Assembly (NCBI RefSeq): GCF_003573695.1
Contig: NC_039361.1
Span: forward strand, 93,850,779-93,914,778
DNA: 64,000 nucleotides
Direction: 5' to 3'
From: Papaver somniferum
Taxonomy: Eukaryota > Streptophyta > Magnoliopsida > Ranunculales > Papaveraceae
Shown in pieces: positions 21,513 through 37,100 of this stretch. Each line of letters begins with the position of its first letter. Positions within the stretch are counted from its first letter, which is position 1. The notes under the pieces are model-generated. The model worked only from the letters and a program-made list of their open reading frames with translations, made no database searches and had not been told where the DNA came from. The position numbers and the translations under genes are program-made.

Positions 21513-21606
21513 TTTATAAGTTTTTGGGGTTTCTCTGACCTCTTTTCTTGTATTCTATTTGTAAATATCTCTTTTATTTAATATAATTTTTTGACTTATC
21601 AAAAAT
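21513..21606 (+). other. LINE D 3' UTR and tail
   Basis: Same layout as E's 3' UTR (TTTTTGGGG, TCTTGTA, TTGACTTATC) with a short A-run that passes straight into the T-rich start of the satellite. The boundary is uncertain by a few bases. Confidence 0.75.
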
Positions 21607-24600
21607 TTTTTTTATGAACTCTTTATTTTTGTGTTGGCTTTATCTTTCTATTTGATTCAAGATAGGTGAAATTTGTTAGGAATTAGATTAGTTCTGGTCT
21701 TTCATCCTTCTTCTATTGTGAAATTGGACTTCCTTCATATTTTCTTGAATCAACGTACATAAAAATGCAATTTTCACTAGACGTATTTCCTTAGAACATA
21801 TTAATTGTGATTACAATACATTTTTTAAACTTTTTCTGTTAAAGATGAGTTTATCTAGTTTACAATTTAGTCTCAGAAATCAATTTACGACTTATAACGA
21901 AGTGTGTAGACTTTTTTGAGTTAACGTATATAAAATTCAACATTTTTATGAACTCTTTCTTTTTATGTTGGCTTTGTCTTTCTATTTGATTCAAGATAGA
22001 TGAAATTTGTTAGGATTTGGATTAGTTCTGCATGGTCTTTCATCTTTCTTCTATTGTGAAATTTGACTTCCTTCATATTTTCTTGAATCAACGTACAAAC
22101 GTATTTCCTTAGAACATATTAATTATAATTACAATACATTTTTCAAACTTTTTCTGTTAAAGATGAGTTTATCTAGTTTACAATTCAGTCTCAGAAATCA
22201 ATTTCCGACTTATAAAGAAATGTGTAGACTTTTTTGAGTTAACGTATAAAAAATTCAACATTTTTATGAACTCTTTATTTTTGTCTTGGCTTTGTCTTTC
22301 AATTTGATTCAAATAGATGAAATTTGTTTGAATTTGGATTAGTTCTGGATGGTCTTTCATCCTTCTTATATTGTGAAATTTGACTTCCTTCATATTTTCT
22401 TGAATCAACGTACACAGAAATGCAATTTTTACTAGACGTAATGGCTTAGAACTATTAATTGTGATTACAATACATTTTTCAAACTTTTTCTGTTAAATAT
22501 GAGTTTATCTGGTTTACAATTTAGTCTCAGAAATCAACTTCCGACTTATAACAAAGAGTGTAGACTTTTTTGAGTTAACGTGTAAAATATTCACCATTTT
22601 TATGAACTCTTTATTTTTGTATTGGCTTTGTCTTTCAATTTGATTCAAATAGATGAAATTTGTTACAATTTGGATTAGTTCTGGCTGGTATTTCATCCTT
22701 CTTCTATTGTGAAATTGGGCTTCCTTCATATTTTCTTGCGTACATAGAAATGCAATTTTTACTAGACGTGTTGCCTTAGAACATATTAATTGTAATTGCA
22801 ATACATTTTTTAAACTTTTTTTGTTAAAGATGAGTTTATCTAGTTTACAATTTAGTCTCAGAAATCAATTTCTGACTTATAACGAAGTGTGTAGACTTTT
22901 TTGAGTTAACGTATATTAAATTCAACATTTTTATGAACTCTTTCTTTTTGTGTTGGCTTTGTCTTTCTATTTGATTCAAGATAGATGAAATTTGTTAGGG
23001 TTTGGATTAGTTCTGCATGGTCTTTCATCTTTCTTCTATTGTGAAATTTGACTTCCTTCATATTTTCTAGAATCAACGTACATAGAAATGCAATTTTTAC
23101 TAGACGTATTGCCTTAGAACATATTAATTGTAATTACAATACATTTCTCAAACTTTTTCTGTTAAAGATGAGTTTATCTAGTTTACAATTTAGTCTCAGA
23201 AATCAATTTCCGACTTATAACGAAATGTGTAGACTTTTTTAAGTTAATGTATATAAAATTCAACATTTTTATGAACTCTTTCTTTTTATGTTGGCTTTGT
23301 CTTTCTTTTTGATTAAAGATAGATGAAATTTGTTAGGATTTGGATTAGTTCTGCGTGCTCTTTCATCTTTCTTCTATTGTGAAATTTGACTTCTTTCATA
23401 TTTTCTTGAATCAACGTACATAGAAATGCAATTTTTACTAGACGAATTGCCTTAGAACATATTAATTGTAATTACAATACATTTTTCAAACTTTTTCTGT
23501 TAAAGATGAGTTTTTCTAGTTTACAATTTAGTCTCAGAAATCAATTTCTGACTTATAAAGAAATGTATAGACTTTTTTTAGTTAACGTATATAAAATTCA
23601 ACATTTTTATGAACTCCTTCTTTTTGTGTTGGCTTTGTCTTTCTATTTGATTCAAGATAGATGAAACTTGTTAGGGTTTGGATTAGTTCGGCATGGTCTT
23701 TCATCTTTCTTCTATTGTGAAATTTGACTTCCTTCATATTTTCTAGAATCAACGTACATAGAAATGCAATTATTACTAGACGTATTGCCTTAGAACATAT
23801 TAATTGTAATTACAATACATTTCTCAAACTTTTTCTGTTAAAGATGAGTTTATCTAGTTTACAATTTAGTCTCAGAAATCAATTTCCGACTTATTACGAA
23901 ATGTGTAGACTTTTTTGAGTTAATGTATATAAAATTCAACATTTTTATGAACTCTTTCTTTTTATGTTGGCTTTGTCTTTCTTTTTAATTAAAGATACAT
24001 GAAATTTGTAGTTCTGCATGGTCTTTCATCCTTCTTCTATTGTGAAATTTGACTTGCTTCATATTTTCTTGAATCAACGTACATAGAAATGCAATTTTTA
24101 CTAGACGTATTGCCTTATAACATATTAATTGTAATTACAATACATTTTTCCAACTTTTTTTGTTAAAGATGAGTTTAGCTAGTTTACAATTTAGTCTCAG
24201 AAATCAATTTCTGGCTAATAACGAAATGTGTAGACTTTTTTGAGTTAACGTATATAAAATTCAACATTTTTATGAACTCTTTATTTTTGTGTTGGCTTTT
24301 TCTTTCTATTTGATTCAAGATAGATGAAATTTGTTAGGATTTGGATTAGTTCTGCGTGGTCTTTCATCTTTCTTCTATTGTGAAATTTGACTTCCTTCAT
24401 ATTTTCTTGAATCAACGTACATAGAAATGCAATTTTTACTAGACGTATTGCCTTAGAACATATTAATTGTAATTACAATACAGTTTTCAAACTTTTTCGG
24501 TTAAAGATGAGTTTTTCTAGTTTACAATTTAGTCTCAGAAATGAAGTTTGTTAGGATTTGAATTAGTTCTGCATGGTCTTTCATCCTTCTTCTATTGTTA

Positions 24601-27600
24601 AATTTGACTTCCTTCATATTTTCTTGAATCAACGTACATAGAAATGCAATTTTTACTAGACGTATTGCCTTAGAACATATTAATTGTAATTACAATACAT
24701 TTTTCAAACTTTTTCTGTTAAAGATGAGTTTATCTAATTTACAATTTAGTCTCAGAAATCAATTTCTTACTTATAATGAAGTGTTTAGACTTTTTTGAGT
24801 TAACGTATTTAAAATTCAACATTTTTATGAACTCTGTTCTTTTGTGTTGGCTTTTTCTTTCTATTTGATTCAAGATAGATGAAATTTGTTAGGATTTGGA
24901 TTAGTTCTGCTGGGTCTTTCATCCTTCTTCTATTGTGAAATTTGACTTGCTTCATATTTTCTTGTATCAACGTACATAGAAATGCAATTTTTACTAGACG
25001 TATTGCCTTAGAACATATTAATTGTAATTACAATACATTTTTCAAACTTTTTCTGTTAAAGATGAGTTTATCTAGTTTACAATTTAGTCTCAGAAATCAA
25101 TTTCCGACTTATAACGAAGTGTGTAAACTTTTTTGACTTAACGTATATTAAATTCAACATTTTTATGAACTCTTTCTTTTTGTGTTGGCTTTGTCTTTCT
25201 ATTTGATTCAAGATAGATGAAATTTGTAGTTCTGCATGGTCTTCATCCTTCTTCTATTGTGAATTTGACTTGCTTCATATTTTCTTGAATCAACGTACAT
25301 AAAAATACAATTTTTACTAGAAGTATTGCCTTAGAACATATTAATTTTTATTACAATACATTTTTCAAACTTTTTCTGTTAAAGATGAGTTTATCTAGTT
25401 TACAATTTAGTCTCACAAATCAATTTCCGACTTATAACGAAGTGTGTAGACTTTTTTGAGTTAACATATATAAAATTCAACATTTTTAGGAACTCTTTCT
25501 TTTTGTGTTAGCTTTTTCTTTCTATTTGATTCAAGATAGATGAAACTTGTTAGGATTTGGATTAGTTCTGCATGGTCTTTCATATTTCTTCTATTGTGAA
25601 ATTTGACTTCTTTCATATTTTCTTGAATCAACGTGCATAGAAATGCAATTTTTACTAGACGTATTGCCTTAGAACATGTTAATTGTAATTACAATACATT
25701 TTTCAAACTTTTTTTTGTTAAAGATGAGTTTAGCTAGTTTACAATTTAGTCTCAGAAATCAATTTCCGGCTAATAACGAAATGTGTAGACTTTTTTGAGT
25801 AAGCGTATATAAAATTCAACATTTTTATGAACTCTTTCTTTTTGTATTGGATTTTTCTTACTATTTGATTCAAGATAGATGAAATTTGTTAGGATTTGGA
25901 TTAGTTTTGCATGGTCTTTCATCTTTCTTCTATTGTGAAATTTGACTTCCTTCATATTTTCTTGAATCAACGTACAATGAAATACAATTTTCACTAGACA
26001 TATTGCTTTAGAACATATTAATTGTGATTACAATACATTTTTCAAAAATTTTCTGTTAAAGATGAGTATATCTAGTTTACAATTTAGTCTCAGAAATCAA
26101 TTTACGACTTATAACGAAGTGTGTAGACTTTTTTGAGTTAACGTATATAAAATTCAATATTTTTATGAACTCTTTCCATTTGTGTTGGCTTTGTCTTTCT
26201 ATCTGATTCAAGATAGATGAAATTTGTTAGGATTTAGATTAGTTTTGCTTGGTCTTTCATCCTTCTTCTATTGTGAAATTTGACTTCCTTCATATTTTCT
26301 TGAATCAACGTACATAGAAATGCAATTTTTACTAGACATATTTCCTTAGAACATATTAATTATGAATACAATACATTTTTCAAACTTTTTCTGTTAAAGA
26401 TAAGTTTATCTAGTTTACAATTTAGTCTCAGAATTCAATTTCCGACTTATAACGAAATGTGTAGACTTTTTTGAGTTAACGTATACAAAATTCAACATTT
26501 TTATGAACTCTTTGTTTTTATGTTGGCTTTGTCTTTCTATTTGATTCAAGATAGACGAAATTTGTTAGGGTTTGGATTAGTTATGCATGGTCTTTCATCT
26601 TTCTTCTATTGTGAAATTTGACTTCCTTCATATTTTCTTGAATCAACGTACATAGAAATGCAATTTTTACTAGACGTATTGCCTTAGAACATATTAATTG
26701 TAATTACAATACATTTCTCAAACTTTTCTGTTAAAGATGTGTTTATCTAGTTTACAATTTAATCTCAGAAATCAATTTCCGACTTATAACGAAATGTGTA
26801 GACTTTTTTGAGTTAACGTATATAAAATTCAACATTTTTATGAACTCCTTCTTTTTGTGTTGGCTTTGTCTTTCTATTTGATTCAAGATAGATGAAATTT
26901 ATTAGGATTTGGATTAGTTCTGCTTGGTCTTTCATCCTTCTTCTATTGTGAAATTTGGCTTCCTTCATATTTTCTTGAATTAACGTACATAGAAATGCAA
27001 TTTTTACTAGACGTATTGCCTTAGAACATATTAATTATAATTGCAATACATTTTTTAAACTTTTTTTTGTTAAAGATGAGTTTAGCTAGTTTACAATTTA
27101 GTCTCAGAAATCAATTTACGACTTATAACGAAGTGTGTAGATTTTTTTGAGTTAACGTATAAAAAATTTAACATTTTGATGAACTCCTTATTTTTGTATT
27201 GGCTTTGTCTTTCAATTTGATTCAAATAGATGAAATTTATTACAATTTGGATTAGTTCTGGCTGGTCTTTCATCCTTCTTCTATTGTGAAATTTGACTTG
27301 CTTCATATTTTCTTGAATCAACGTACATAGAAATGCAATTTTTACTAGACGTATTGCCTTAGAACATATTAATTGTAATTACAATACATTTTCCAAACTT
27401 TTTATGTTAAAGATGAGTTTATCTAGTTTACAATTTAGTCTCAGAAATCCATTTCTGACTTATAACGAAATGTGTAGACTTTTTTGAGTTAACGTATACA
27501 AAATTCAACATTTTTATGAACTCTTTGTTTTTATGTTGGCTTTGTCTTTCTATTTTATTCAAGATAGATGAAGTTTGTTAGGATTTGAATTAGTTCTCCA

Positions 27601-30600
27601 TGGTCTTTCATCCTTCTTCTATTGTGAAATTTGGCTTCCTTCATATTTTCTTGAATCAACGTACATAGAAATGCAATTTTTACTAGACGTATTTCCTTAG
27701 AACATATTAATTGTAATTACAATACATTTTTAAAAATTTTTCAATTAAAGATGAGTTAATCTAATTTACAATTTAGTCTCAGAAATCAATTTCTGACTTA
27801 TAACGAAGTGTGTATACTTTTTTGAGTTAACGTATATAAAATTCAACATTTTTATGAACTCTTTCCTTTTGTGTTGGCTTTGTCTTTCTATCTGATTCAA
27901 GATAGATGAAATTTGTTAGGATTTGGATTAGTTCTGCTTGGTCTTTCATCCTTCTTCTATTGTGAAATTTGACTTGCTTCATATTTTCTTGAATTAACGT
28001 ACATAGAAATGAAATTTTTACTAGACGTATTGCCTTAGAACATATTAATTATAATTGCAATACATTTTTTAAACTTTTTTTTGTTAAAGATGAGTTTATC
28101 TAGTTTAAAATTTAGTCTCAGAAATCAATTTCTGACTTATAACGAAGTGTGTAGACTTTTTTGAGTTAACGTATATTAAATTCAACATTTTTATAAACTC
28201 CTTCTTTTTGTGTTACCTTTGTCTTTCTATTTGATTCAAGATAGATGAAATTTGTAGTTCTGCATGGTCTTTCATCCTTCTTCTATTGTGAAATTTGGCT
28301 TCCTTCATATTTTCTTGAATCAACGTACATAGAAATACAATTTTTACTAGACGTATTGCCTTTGAACATATTAATTGTAATTACAATACGTTTTTCAAAC
28401 TTTTTTTTGTTAAAGATGAGTTTAGCTAGTTTACAATTTAGTCTCAGAAATAAATTTCCGACTTATAACGAAATGTGTTGACTTTTTTGAGTTAACGTAT
28501 ATTAAATTCAACATTTTTATAAACTCCTTCTTTTTGTGTTACCTTTGTCTTTCTATTTGATTCAAGATAGATGAAATTTGTAGTTCTGCATGGTCTTTCA
28601 TCCTTCTTCTATTGTGAAATTTGACTTGCTTCATATTTTCTTGAATCAACGTACATAGAAATGCAATTTTTACTAGACGTATTGCCTTAGAACATATTAA
28701 TTGTAATTACAATACATTTTTAAAACTTTTTCAGTCAAAGGTGAGTTTATCTAGTTTACAATTTAGTCTCAGAAATCAATTTCCGACTTATAACGAAATG
28801 TGTAGACTTTTTTGAGTTAACGTATATAAAATTCAACATTTTTATGAACTCTTTCTTTTTATGTTGGCTTTGTCTTTCTATTTGATTCAAGATAGATGAA
28901 AGTTGTTAGGATTTGGATTAGTTCTGCATGGTCTTTCATCTTTCTTCTATTGTGAAATTGACTTCCTTCATATTTTCATGAATCAATGTACATAGAAAAG
29001 CAATTTTCACTAGACGTATTGCCTTAGAACATATTAATTGTGATTACAATACATTTTTCAAACTTTTTCTGTTAAAGATGAGTTTATCTAGTTTACAATT
29101 TAGTCTCAGAAATCAATTTCCGACTTATAAAGAAATGTGTAAACTTTTTTGAGTTAACGTATATAAAATTCAACATTTTTATGAATTCTTTCTTTTTATG
29201 TTGGCTTTGTCTTTCTAATTGATTCAAGATAGATGAAATTTGTTAGGATTTGGGTTAGTTTTGCATGGCCTTTCATCTTTCTTCTATTGTTAAATTTGAC
29301 TTCCTTCATATTTTCTTGAATCAACGTACATAGAAATGCAATTTTCACTAGACGTATTGCCTTAGAACATATTAATTGTGATTACAATACATTTTTCAAA
29401 CTTTTTCTGTTCAAGATGAGTTTATCTAGTTTACAATTTTATTCTCAGAAATCAATTTCCGACTTATAAAGAAACTTGTAGACTTTTTTGAGTTAACGTA
29501 TATAAAATTCAACATTTTTATGAACTCCTTCTTTTTGTGTCGGCTTTGTCTTTCTATTTGATTCAAGATAGATGAAGTTTGTTAGGATTTGAATTAGTTC
29601 TGCATGGTCTTTCATCCTTCTTCTATTGTGAAATTTGACTTCCTTCATATTTTCTTGAATCAACGTACATAGAAATACAATTTTTACTAGACGTATTGCC
29701 TTAGAACATATTAATTGTAATTACAATACATTTTTCAAACTTTTTCAGTTAAAGGTGAGTTTATCTAGTTTACAATTTAGTCTCAGAAATCAATTTCCGA
29801 CTTATAACGAAATGTGTAGACTTTTTTGAGTTAACGTATATAAAATTCAACATTTTTATGAACTCTTTCTTTTTATGTTGGCTTTGTATTTCTATTTGAT
29901 TCAAGATAGATGAAATTTGTTAGAATTTGGATTAGTTCTGCATGGTCTTTCATCTTTCTTCTATTGTGAAATTGACTTCTTTCATATTTTCTTGAATCAA
30001 CGTACATAGAAATGCAATTTTCACTAGACGTATTGCCTTAGAACATATTAATTGTGATTACAATACATTTTTCAAACTTTTTCTGTTAAAGATGAGCTAA
30101 TCTAGTTTACAATTTAGTCTCAGAAATCAATTTCTGACTTATAACGAAGTGTGTAGACTTTTTTGAGTTAACGTATATAAAATTCAACATTTTTATGAAT
30201 TCTTCGTTTTTATGTTGGCTTTGTCTTTCTATTTGATTCAAGATAGATGAAATTTGTTAGGATTTGGGTTAGTTTTGCATGGCCTTTCATCTTTCTTCTA
30301 TTGTTAAATTTGACTTCCTTCATATTTTCTTGAATCAACGTACATAGAAATGCAATTTTTACTAGACGTATTGCCTTAGAACATATTAATTGTAATTACA
30401 ATACATTTTTCAAACATTTTCTGTTAAAGATGAGTTTATCTAGTTTACAATTTAGTCTCAGAAATCAATTTCCGACTTATAACGAAGTGTGTAGACTTTT
30501 TTGAGTTAACAAATATAAAATTCAACATTTTTATTAACTCTTTCTTTTTGTGTTGGCTTTGTCTTTCTTTTTAATTAAAGATACATGAAATTTGTAGTTC

Positions 30601-33600
30601 TGCATGGTCTTTCATCCTTCTTCTATTGTGAAATTTGACTTCCTTCATATTTTTTTGAATCAACGTACATAGAAATGCAATTTTTACTAGACGTATTGCC
30701 TTAGAACATATTAATTGTAATTACAATACATTTTTCAAACTTTTTCTGTTAAAGATGAGTTTATCTAGTTTACAATTTAGTGTCAAAAATCAATTTCCGA
30801 CTTATAAAGAAATGTGTAGACTTTTTTGAGTTAACGTATATAAAATTCAACATTTTTATGAACTCCTTCTTTTTGTGTTGGCTTTGTCTTTATATTTGAT
30901 TCAAGATAGATGAAGTTTGTTAGGATTTGAATTAGTTCTCCATGGTCTTTCATCCTTCTTCTATTGTGAAATTTGACTTCCTTCATATTTTCTTTTATCA
31001 ACGTACATAGAAATGCAATTTTTACTAGACGTATTGCCTTAGAGCATATTAATTGTAATTACAATACATTTTTCAAACTTTTTCTGTTGAAGATGAGTTT
31101 ATCTAGTTTACAATTTAGTCTCAGAAATCAATTTCTGACTTATAACGAAGTGTGTAGACTTTTTCGAGTTAACGTATATTAAATTCAACATTTTTATGTA
31201 CTCTTTATTTTTGTGTTGGCTTTGTCTTTCTATTTGATTCAAGATAGATGAAATTCGTTAGGATTTGGATTAATTCTGCATGGTCTTTCATCCTTCTTCT
31301 ATTGTGAAATTTGACTTCTATCATATTTTCTAGAATCAACGTACATAGAAATGAAATTTTTACTAGACGTATTGCCTTAGAACATATTAATTGTAATTAC
31401 AATACATTTTTCAAACTTTTTCTGTTAAAGATGAGTTTATCTAGTTTACAATTCAGTCTCAGAAACAAATTTCCGACTTATAGAGAAATGTGTAGACTTT
31501 TTTGAGTTAACGTATATTAAATAGAACATTTTTATGAACTCTTTATTTTTGTCTTGGCTTTTTCTTTCAATTTGATTCAAATAGATGAAATTTGTTTGAA
31601 ATTGTATTAGTTCTGGCTGGTCTTTCATCCTTCTTATATTGTGAAATTTGACTTCCTTCATATTTTCTTGAATCAACGTACACAGAAATGCAATTTTTAC
31701 TAGACGTAATTGCTTAGAACTATTAATTGTGATTACAATACATTTTTCAAACTTTTTCTGTTAAAGATGAGTTTATCTTGTTTACAATTTAGTCTCAGAA
31801 ATCAACTTCCGACTTATAACAAAGAGTATAGACTTTTTTGAGTTAACGTATATAAAATTCAAACTTTTTATGAACTCTTTCTTTTTGTGTTGGCTTTGTC
31901 TTTCTATTTGATTCAAGATAGATGAAATTTGTTAGGATTTGGATTAGTTCTGCATGGTCTTTCATCCTTCTTTTATTGTGAAATTTGACTTTCTTCATAT
32001 TTTCTTGTATCAACGTACATAGAAATGCAATTTTTACTAGACGTATTGCCTTAAAACATATTAATTGTAATTACAATACATTTTTCAAACTTTTTCTGTT
32101 AAAGATGAGTTTATCTAGTTTACAATTTAGTCTCAGAAATCAATTTCCGACTTATAATGAAGTGTGTAGACTTTTTTGAGTTAACATATATAAAATTCAC
32201 ATTTTTATTAACTCTTTCTTTTTGTGTTGGCTTTGTATTTCTATTTGATTCAAGATAGATGAAATTTTTAGTTCTGCATGGTCTTTCATCCTTCTTCTAT
32301 TGTGAAATTTGGCTTCCTTCATATTTTCTTGAATCAACGTACATAGAAATACAATTTTTACTAGACGTATTGCCTTTGAACATATTAATTGTAATTACAA
32401 TACGTTTTTCAAACTTTTTTTGTTAAAGATGAGTTTAGCTAGTTTACAATTTAGTCTCAGAAATAAATTTCCGACTTATAACGAAATGTGTAGACTTTTT
32501 TGAGTTAACGTATATAAAATTCAACATTTTTATGAACTCTTTCTTTTTGTGTTGGCTTTGTCTTTCTATTTGATTCAAGATAGATGAAGTTTATTTGGAT
32601 TTGAATTAGTTCTGCATGGTCTTTCATCCTTCTTATATTGTGAAATTTGACTTCCATCATATTTTCTTGAACCAACGTACACAGAAATGCAATTTTTACT
32701 AGACGTAATGGCTTAGAACTATTAATTGTGATTACAATACATTTTTCAAACTTTTTTTGTTAAAGATGAGTTTATCTTGTTTACAATATAGTCTCAGAAA
32801 TCAACTTCCAACTTATAACAAAGAGTGTAGACTTTTTTGAGTTAACGTATATAACATTCAACATTTTTATGAACTCTTTCTTTTTGTGTTGGCTTTGTGT
32901 TTCTATTTGATTCAAGATAGATGAAATTTGTTAGGATTTGGATTAGTTCTGCATGGTCTTTCATCCTTCTTTAATTGTGAAATTTGACTTGCTTCATATT
33001 TTCTTGTATCAACGTACATAGAAATGCAATTTTTACTAGACGTATTGCCTTAGAACATATTAATTGTAATTACAATACATTTTTCAAACTTTTTCTGTTA
33101 AAGATGAGTTTATCTAGTTTACAATTTAGTCTCAGAAATCAATTTCCGACTTATAACGAAGTGTGTAGACTTTTTTGAGTTAACATATATAAAATTCAAC
33201 ATTTTTATTAACTCTTTCTTTTTGTGTTGGCTTTGTCTTTCTATTTGATTCAAGATAGATGAAATTTGTAGTTCTGCATGGTCTTTCATCCTTCTTCTAT
33301 TGTGAAATTTGACTTCCTTCATATTTTCTTGAATCAACGTACATAGAAATGCAATTTTTACTAGACGTATTGCCTTTGAACATATTAATTGTAATTACAA
33401 TACATTTTTCAGACTTTTTTTGTTAAAGATGAGTTTAGCTAGTTTACAATTTAGTATCAGAAATCAATTTACGACTTATAACGAAGTGTATAGACTTTTT
33501 TGAGTTAACGCATAAAACATTTAACATTTTTATGAACTCCTTATTTTTGTATTGGCTTTGTCTTTCAATTTGATTCAAATAGATGAAATTTGTTACAATT

Positions 33601-34104
33601 TGGATTAGTTCTGGCTGGTCTTTCATCCTTCTTCTGTTGTGAAATTTGGCTTCCTTACTATTTTCTTGAATTAACGTACATAGAAATGCAATTTTTACTA
33701 GACGTATTGCCTTAGAACATACTAATTATAATTGAAATACATTTTTTAAACTTTTTTTGTTAAAGATGAGTTTATATAGTTTACAATTTAGTCTCAGAAA
33801 TCAATTTCTGACTTATAACGAAGTGTGTAGACTTTTTTGAGTTGACGTATATTAAATTCAACATTTTTATGAAATCTTTCTTTTTGTGTTAGCTTTGTCT
33901 TTCTATTTGATTCAAGATAGATGAAATTTGTTAGGATTTGGATTAGTTTTTCATGGTCTTTCATCCTTCTTCTATTGTGAAATTTTACTTCCTTCATATT
34001 TTCTTGAATCAACGTACATAGAAATGCAATTTTCACTAGACGTATTGCCTTAGAACATATTAATTATGATTACAATACATTTTTAAACTTTTTCTGTTAA
34101 ATAT

Positions 34105-37100
34105 GAGTTTATTTAGTTTACAATTTAGTCTCAGAAATCAATTTACGACTTATAACGAAGTGTGTAGACTTTTTTGAGTTAACGTATAAAAAATTTAACA
34201 TTTTTATGAACTCTTTATTTTTGTATTGGCTTTGTCTTTCTATTTGATTCAAGATAGATGAAATTTGTTACAATTTGGATTAGTTCTGCATGGTCTTTCA
34301 TCCTTCTTCTATTGTGAAATTTGACTTCCTTCATATTTTCTTGAATCAAGGTACATAGAAATGCAATTTTTACTAGACGTATTGCCTTTGAACATATTAA
34401 TTGTAATTACAATACATTTTTTAAACTTTGTTTCTTTAAAGATGAGTTTATCTAGTTTACAATTTAGTCTCAGAAATCAATTTCCGACTTATAAAGAAAT
34501 GTGTAGACTTTTTTGAGTTAACGTATATAAAATTCAACATTTTTATGAACTCTTTCTTGTTGTGTTGGCTTTGTCTTTCTATTTGATTCAAGATAGAAGG
34601 AATTTGTTAGGATTTGGATTAGTTCTGCATGGTCTTTCATCCTTCTTCTATTGTGAAATTTGGCTTCCTTCATATTTTCTTGAATTAACGTACATAGAAA
34701 TGCAATTTTTACTAGACGTATTTCCTTAGAACATATTAATTGTAATTACAATACATTTTTCAAACTGTTTTTGTTAAAGATGAGTTTATCTAGTTTACAA
34801 TTTAGTTTCAGAAATCAATTTACGACTTATAACGAAGTGTGTAGACTTTTTTGAGTTAACGTATAAACAAATTTAACATTTTGATGAACTCCTTATTTTT
34901 GTATTGGCTTTGTCTTTCAATTTGATTCAAATAGATGAAATTTGTTACAATTTGGATTAGTTCTGCATGGTCTTTCATCCTTCTTCTATTGTGAAATTTG
35001 ACTTCCTTCATATTTTCTTGAATCAAGGTACATAGAAATGCAATTTTTACTAGACGTATTGCCTTTGAACATATTAATTGTAATTACAATACATTTTTAA
35101 ACTTTGTTTCTTTAAAGATGAGTTTAGCTAGTTTACAATTTAGTCTCAGAAATCAATTTCCGACTTATAAAGAAATGTGTAGACTTTTTTGAGTTAACGT
35201 ATATAAATTTCAACATTTTTATGAACTCTTTCTTTTTGTGTTGGCTTTGTCTTTCTATTTGATTCAAGATAGAAGAAATTTGTTAGGATTTGGATTAGTT
35301 CTGCATGGTCTTTCATCCTTCTTCTATTGTGAAATTTGGCTTCCTTCATATTTTCTTGAATTAACGTACATAGAAATGCAATTTTTACTAGACGTATTGC
35401 CTTAGAACATATTAATTGTAATTACAATACATTTTTCAAACTTTTTTTGTTAAAGATGAGTTTAGCTAGTTTACAATTTAGTCTCAGAAATCAATTTACG
35501 ACTTATAACGAAGTGTGTAGACTTTTTTGAGTTAACGTATAAAAAATTTAACATTTTGATGAACTCCTTATTTTTGTATTGGCTTTGTCTTTCAGTTTGA
35601 TTCAAATAGATGAAATTTGTTACAATTTGGATTAGTTCTGGCTGGTCTTTCATCCTTCTTCTATTGTGAAATTTGGCTTCCTTCATATTTTCTTGAATTA
35701 ACGTACATAGAAATGCAATTTTTACTAGACGTATTGCCTTAGAACATATTAATTATAATTGCAATACATTTTTTAAACTTTTTTTTGTTAAAGATGAGTT
35801 TATCTAGTTTACAATTTAGTCTCAGAAATCAATTTCTGACTTATAACGAAGTGTGTAGACTTTTTTGAGTTGACGTATATTAAATTCAACATTTTTATGA
35901 ACTCTTTCTTTTTGTGTTGGATTTGTCTTTCTATTTGATTCAAGATAGATGAAATTTGCAGTTCTGCATGGTCTTCATCCTTCTTCTATTGTGAAATTTG
36001 ACTTGCTTCATATTTTCTTGAATCAACGTACATAGAAATGCAATTTTTACTAGACGTATTGCCTTAGAACATATTAATTGTAATTACAATACATTTTTTA
36101 AACTTTTTTTTGTTAAAGATGAGTTTAGCTAGTTTACAATTTAGTTTCAGAAATCAATTTCCGACTTATAACGAAATGTGTAGACTTTTCTGAGTTAACG
36201 TATATAAAATTCAACATTTTTATGAACTCTTTCTTTTTGTGTTGGCTTTGTCTTTCTATTTGATTCAAGATAGATGAAATTTTTTAGGATTTGGATTAGT
36301 TCTGCATGGTCTTTCATCTTTCTTCTATTGTGAAATTTGACTTCCTTCATATTTTCTTGAATAAACGTACATAGAAATGCAATTTTCACTAGACGTATCG
36401 CCTTAGAACATATTAATTGTGATTACAATACATTTTTCAAACTTTTTCTGTTAAAGATGAGTTTATTCAGTTTACAATTTAGTGTCAGAAATCAATTTAC
36501 GACTTATAACGAAGTGTGTAGACTTTTTTGAGTTAACGTATAAAAAATTTAACATTTTTATGAACTCTTTATTTTTGTATTGGCTTTGTCTTTCAATTTG
36601 ATTCAAATAGATGAAATTTGTTACAATTTGGATTAGTTCTGGCTGGTATTTCATCCTTCTTCTATTGTGAAATTTGGCTTCCTTCATATTTTCTTGAATT
36701 AACGTACATAGAAATGCAATTTTTACTAGACGTATTGCCTTAGAACATATTAATTATAATTGAAATACATTTTTTAAACTTTTTTTTGTTAAAGATGAGT
36801 TTAGCTAGTTTACAATTTAGTCTCAGAAATCAATTTCTGACTTATAACGAAGTGTGTATAGTTTTTTGAGTTAACGTATATAAAATTCAACATTTTTATA
36901 AATTCTTTCTTTTTATGTTGGCTTTGTCTTTCTATTTGATTCAAGATAGATGAAATTTGTTAGGATTTGGATTAGTTTTGCATGGCCTTTCATCTTTCTT
37001 CTATTGTCAAATTTGGCTTCCTTCATATTTTCTTGAATCAACGTACATAGAAATGCAATTTTTACTAGACGTATTGCCTTAGAACATATTAATTATAATT

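Larger units (their letters stand above)
12576..21606 (+). mobile_element. LINE D (L1-type, 5'-truncated, defective), interrupted by LINE E
   Basis: Plus-strand LINE beginning partway through ORF2 next to the 5' leader of B, in head-to-head orientation. D's two parts are 12576-13244 and 19059-21606. Joined across the E target site they give one continuous ORF2 (FMKERNIHE followed by NISLASKM). The 3' UTR (21513-21606) contains TTTTTGGGGTTTCTCTGACC and ends TTGACTTATCAAAAA, directly followed by satellite. D is older than E, because E sits inside it. I found no convincing TSD for D: its left flank is LINE B and its right flank is satellite. Confidence 0.85.
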
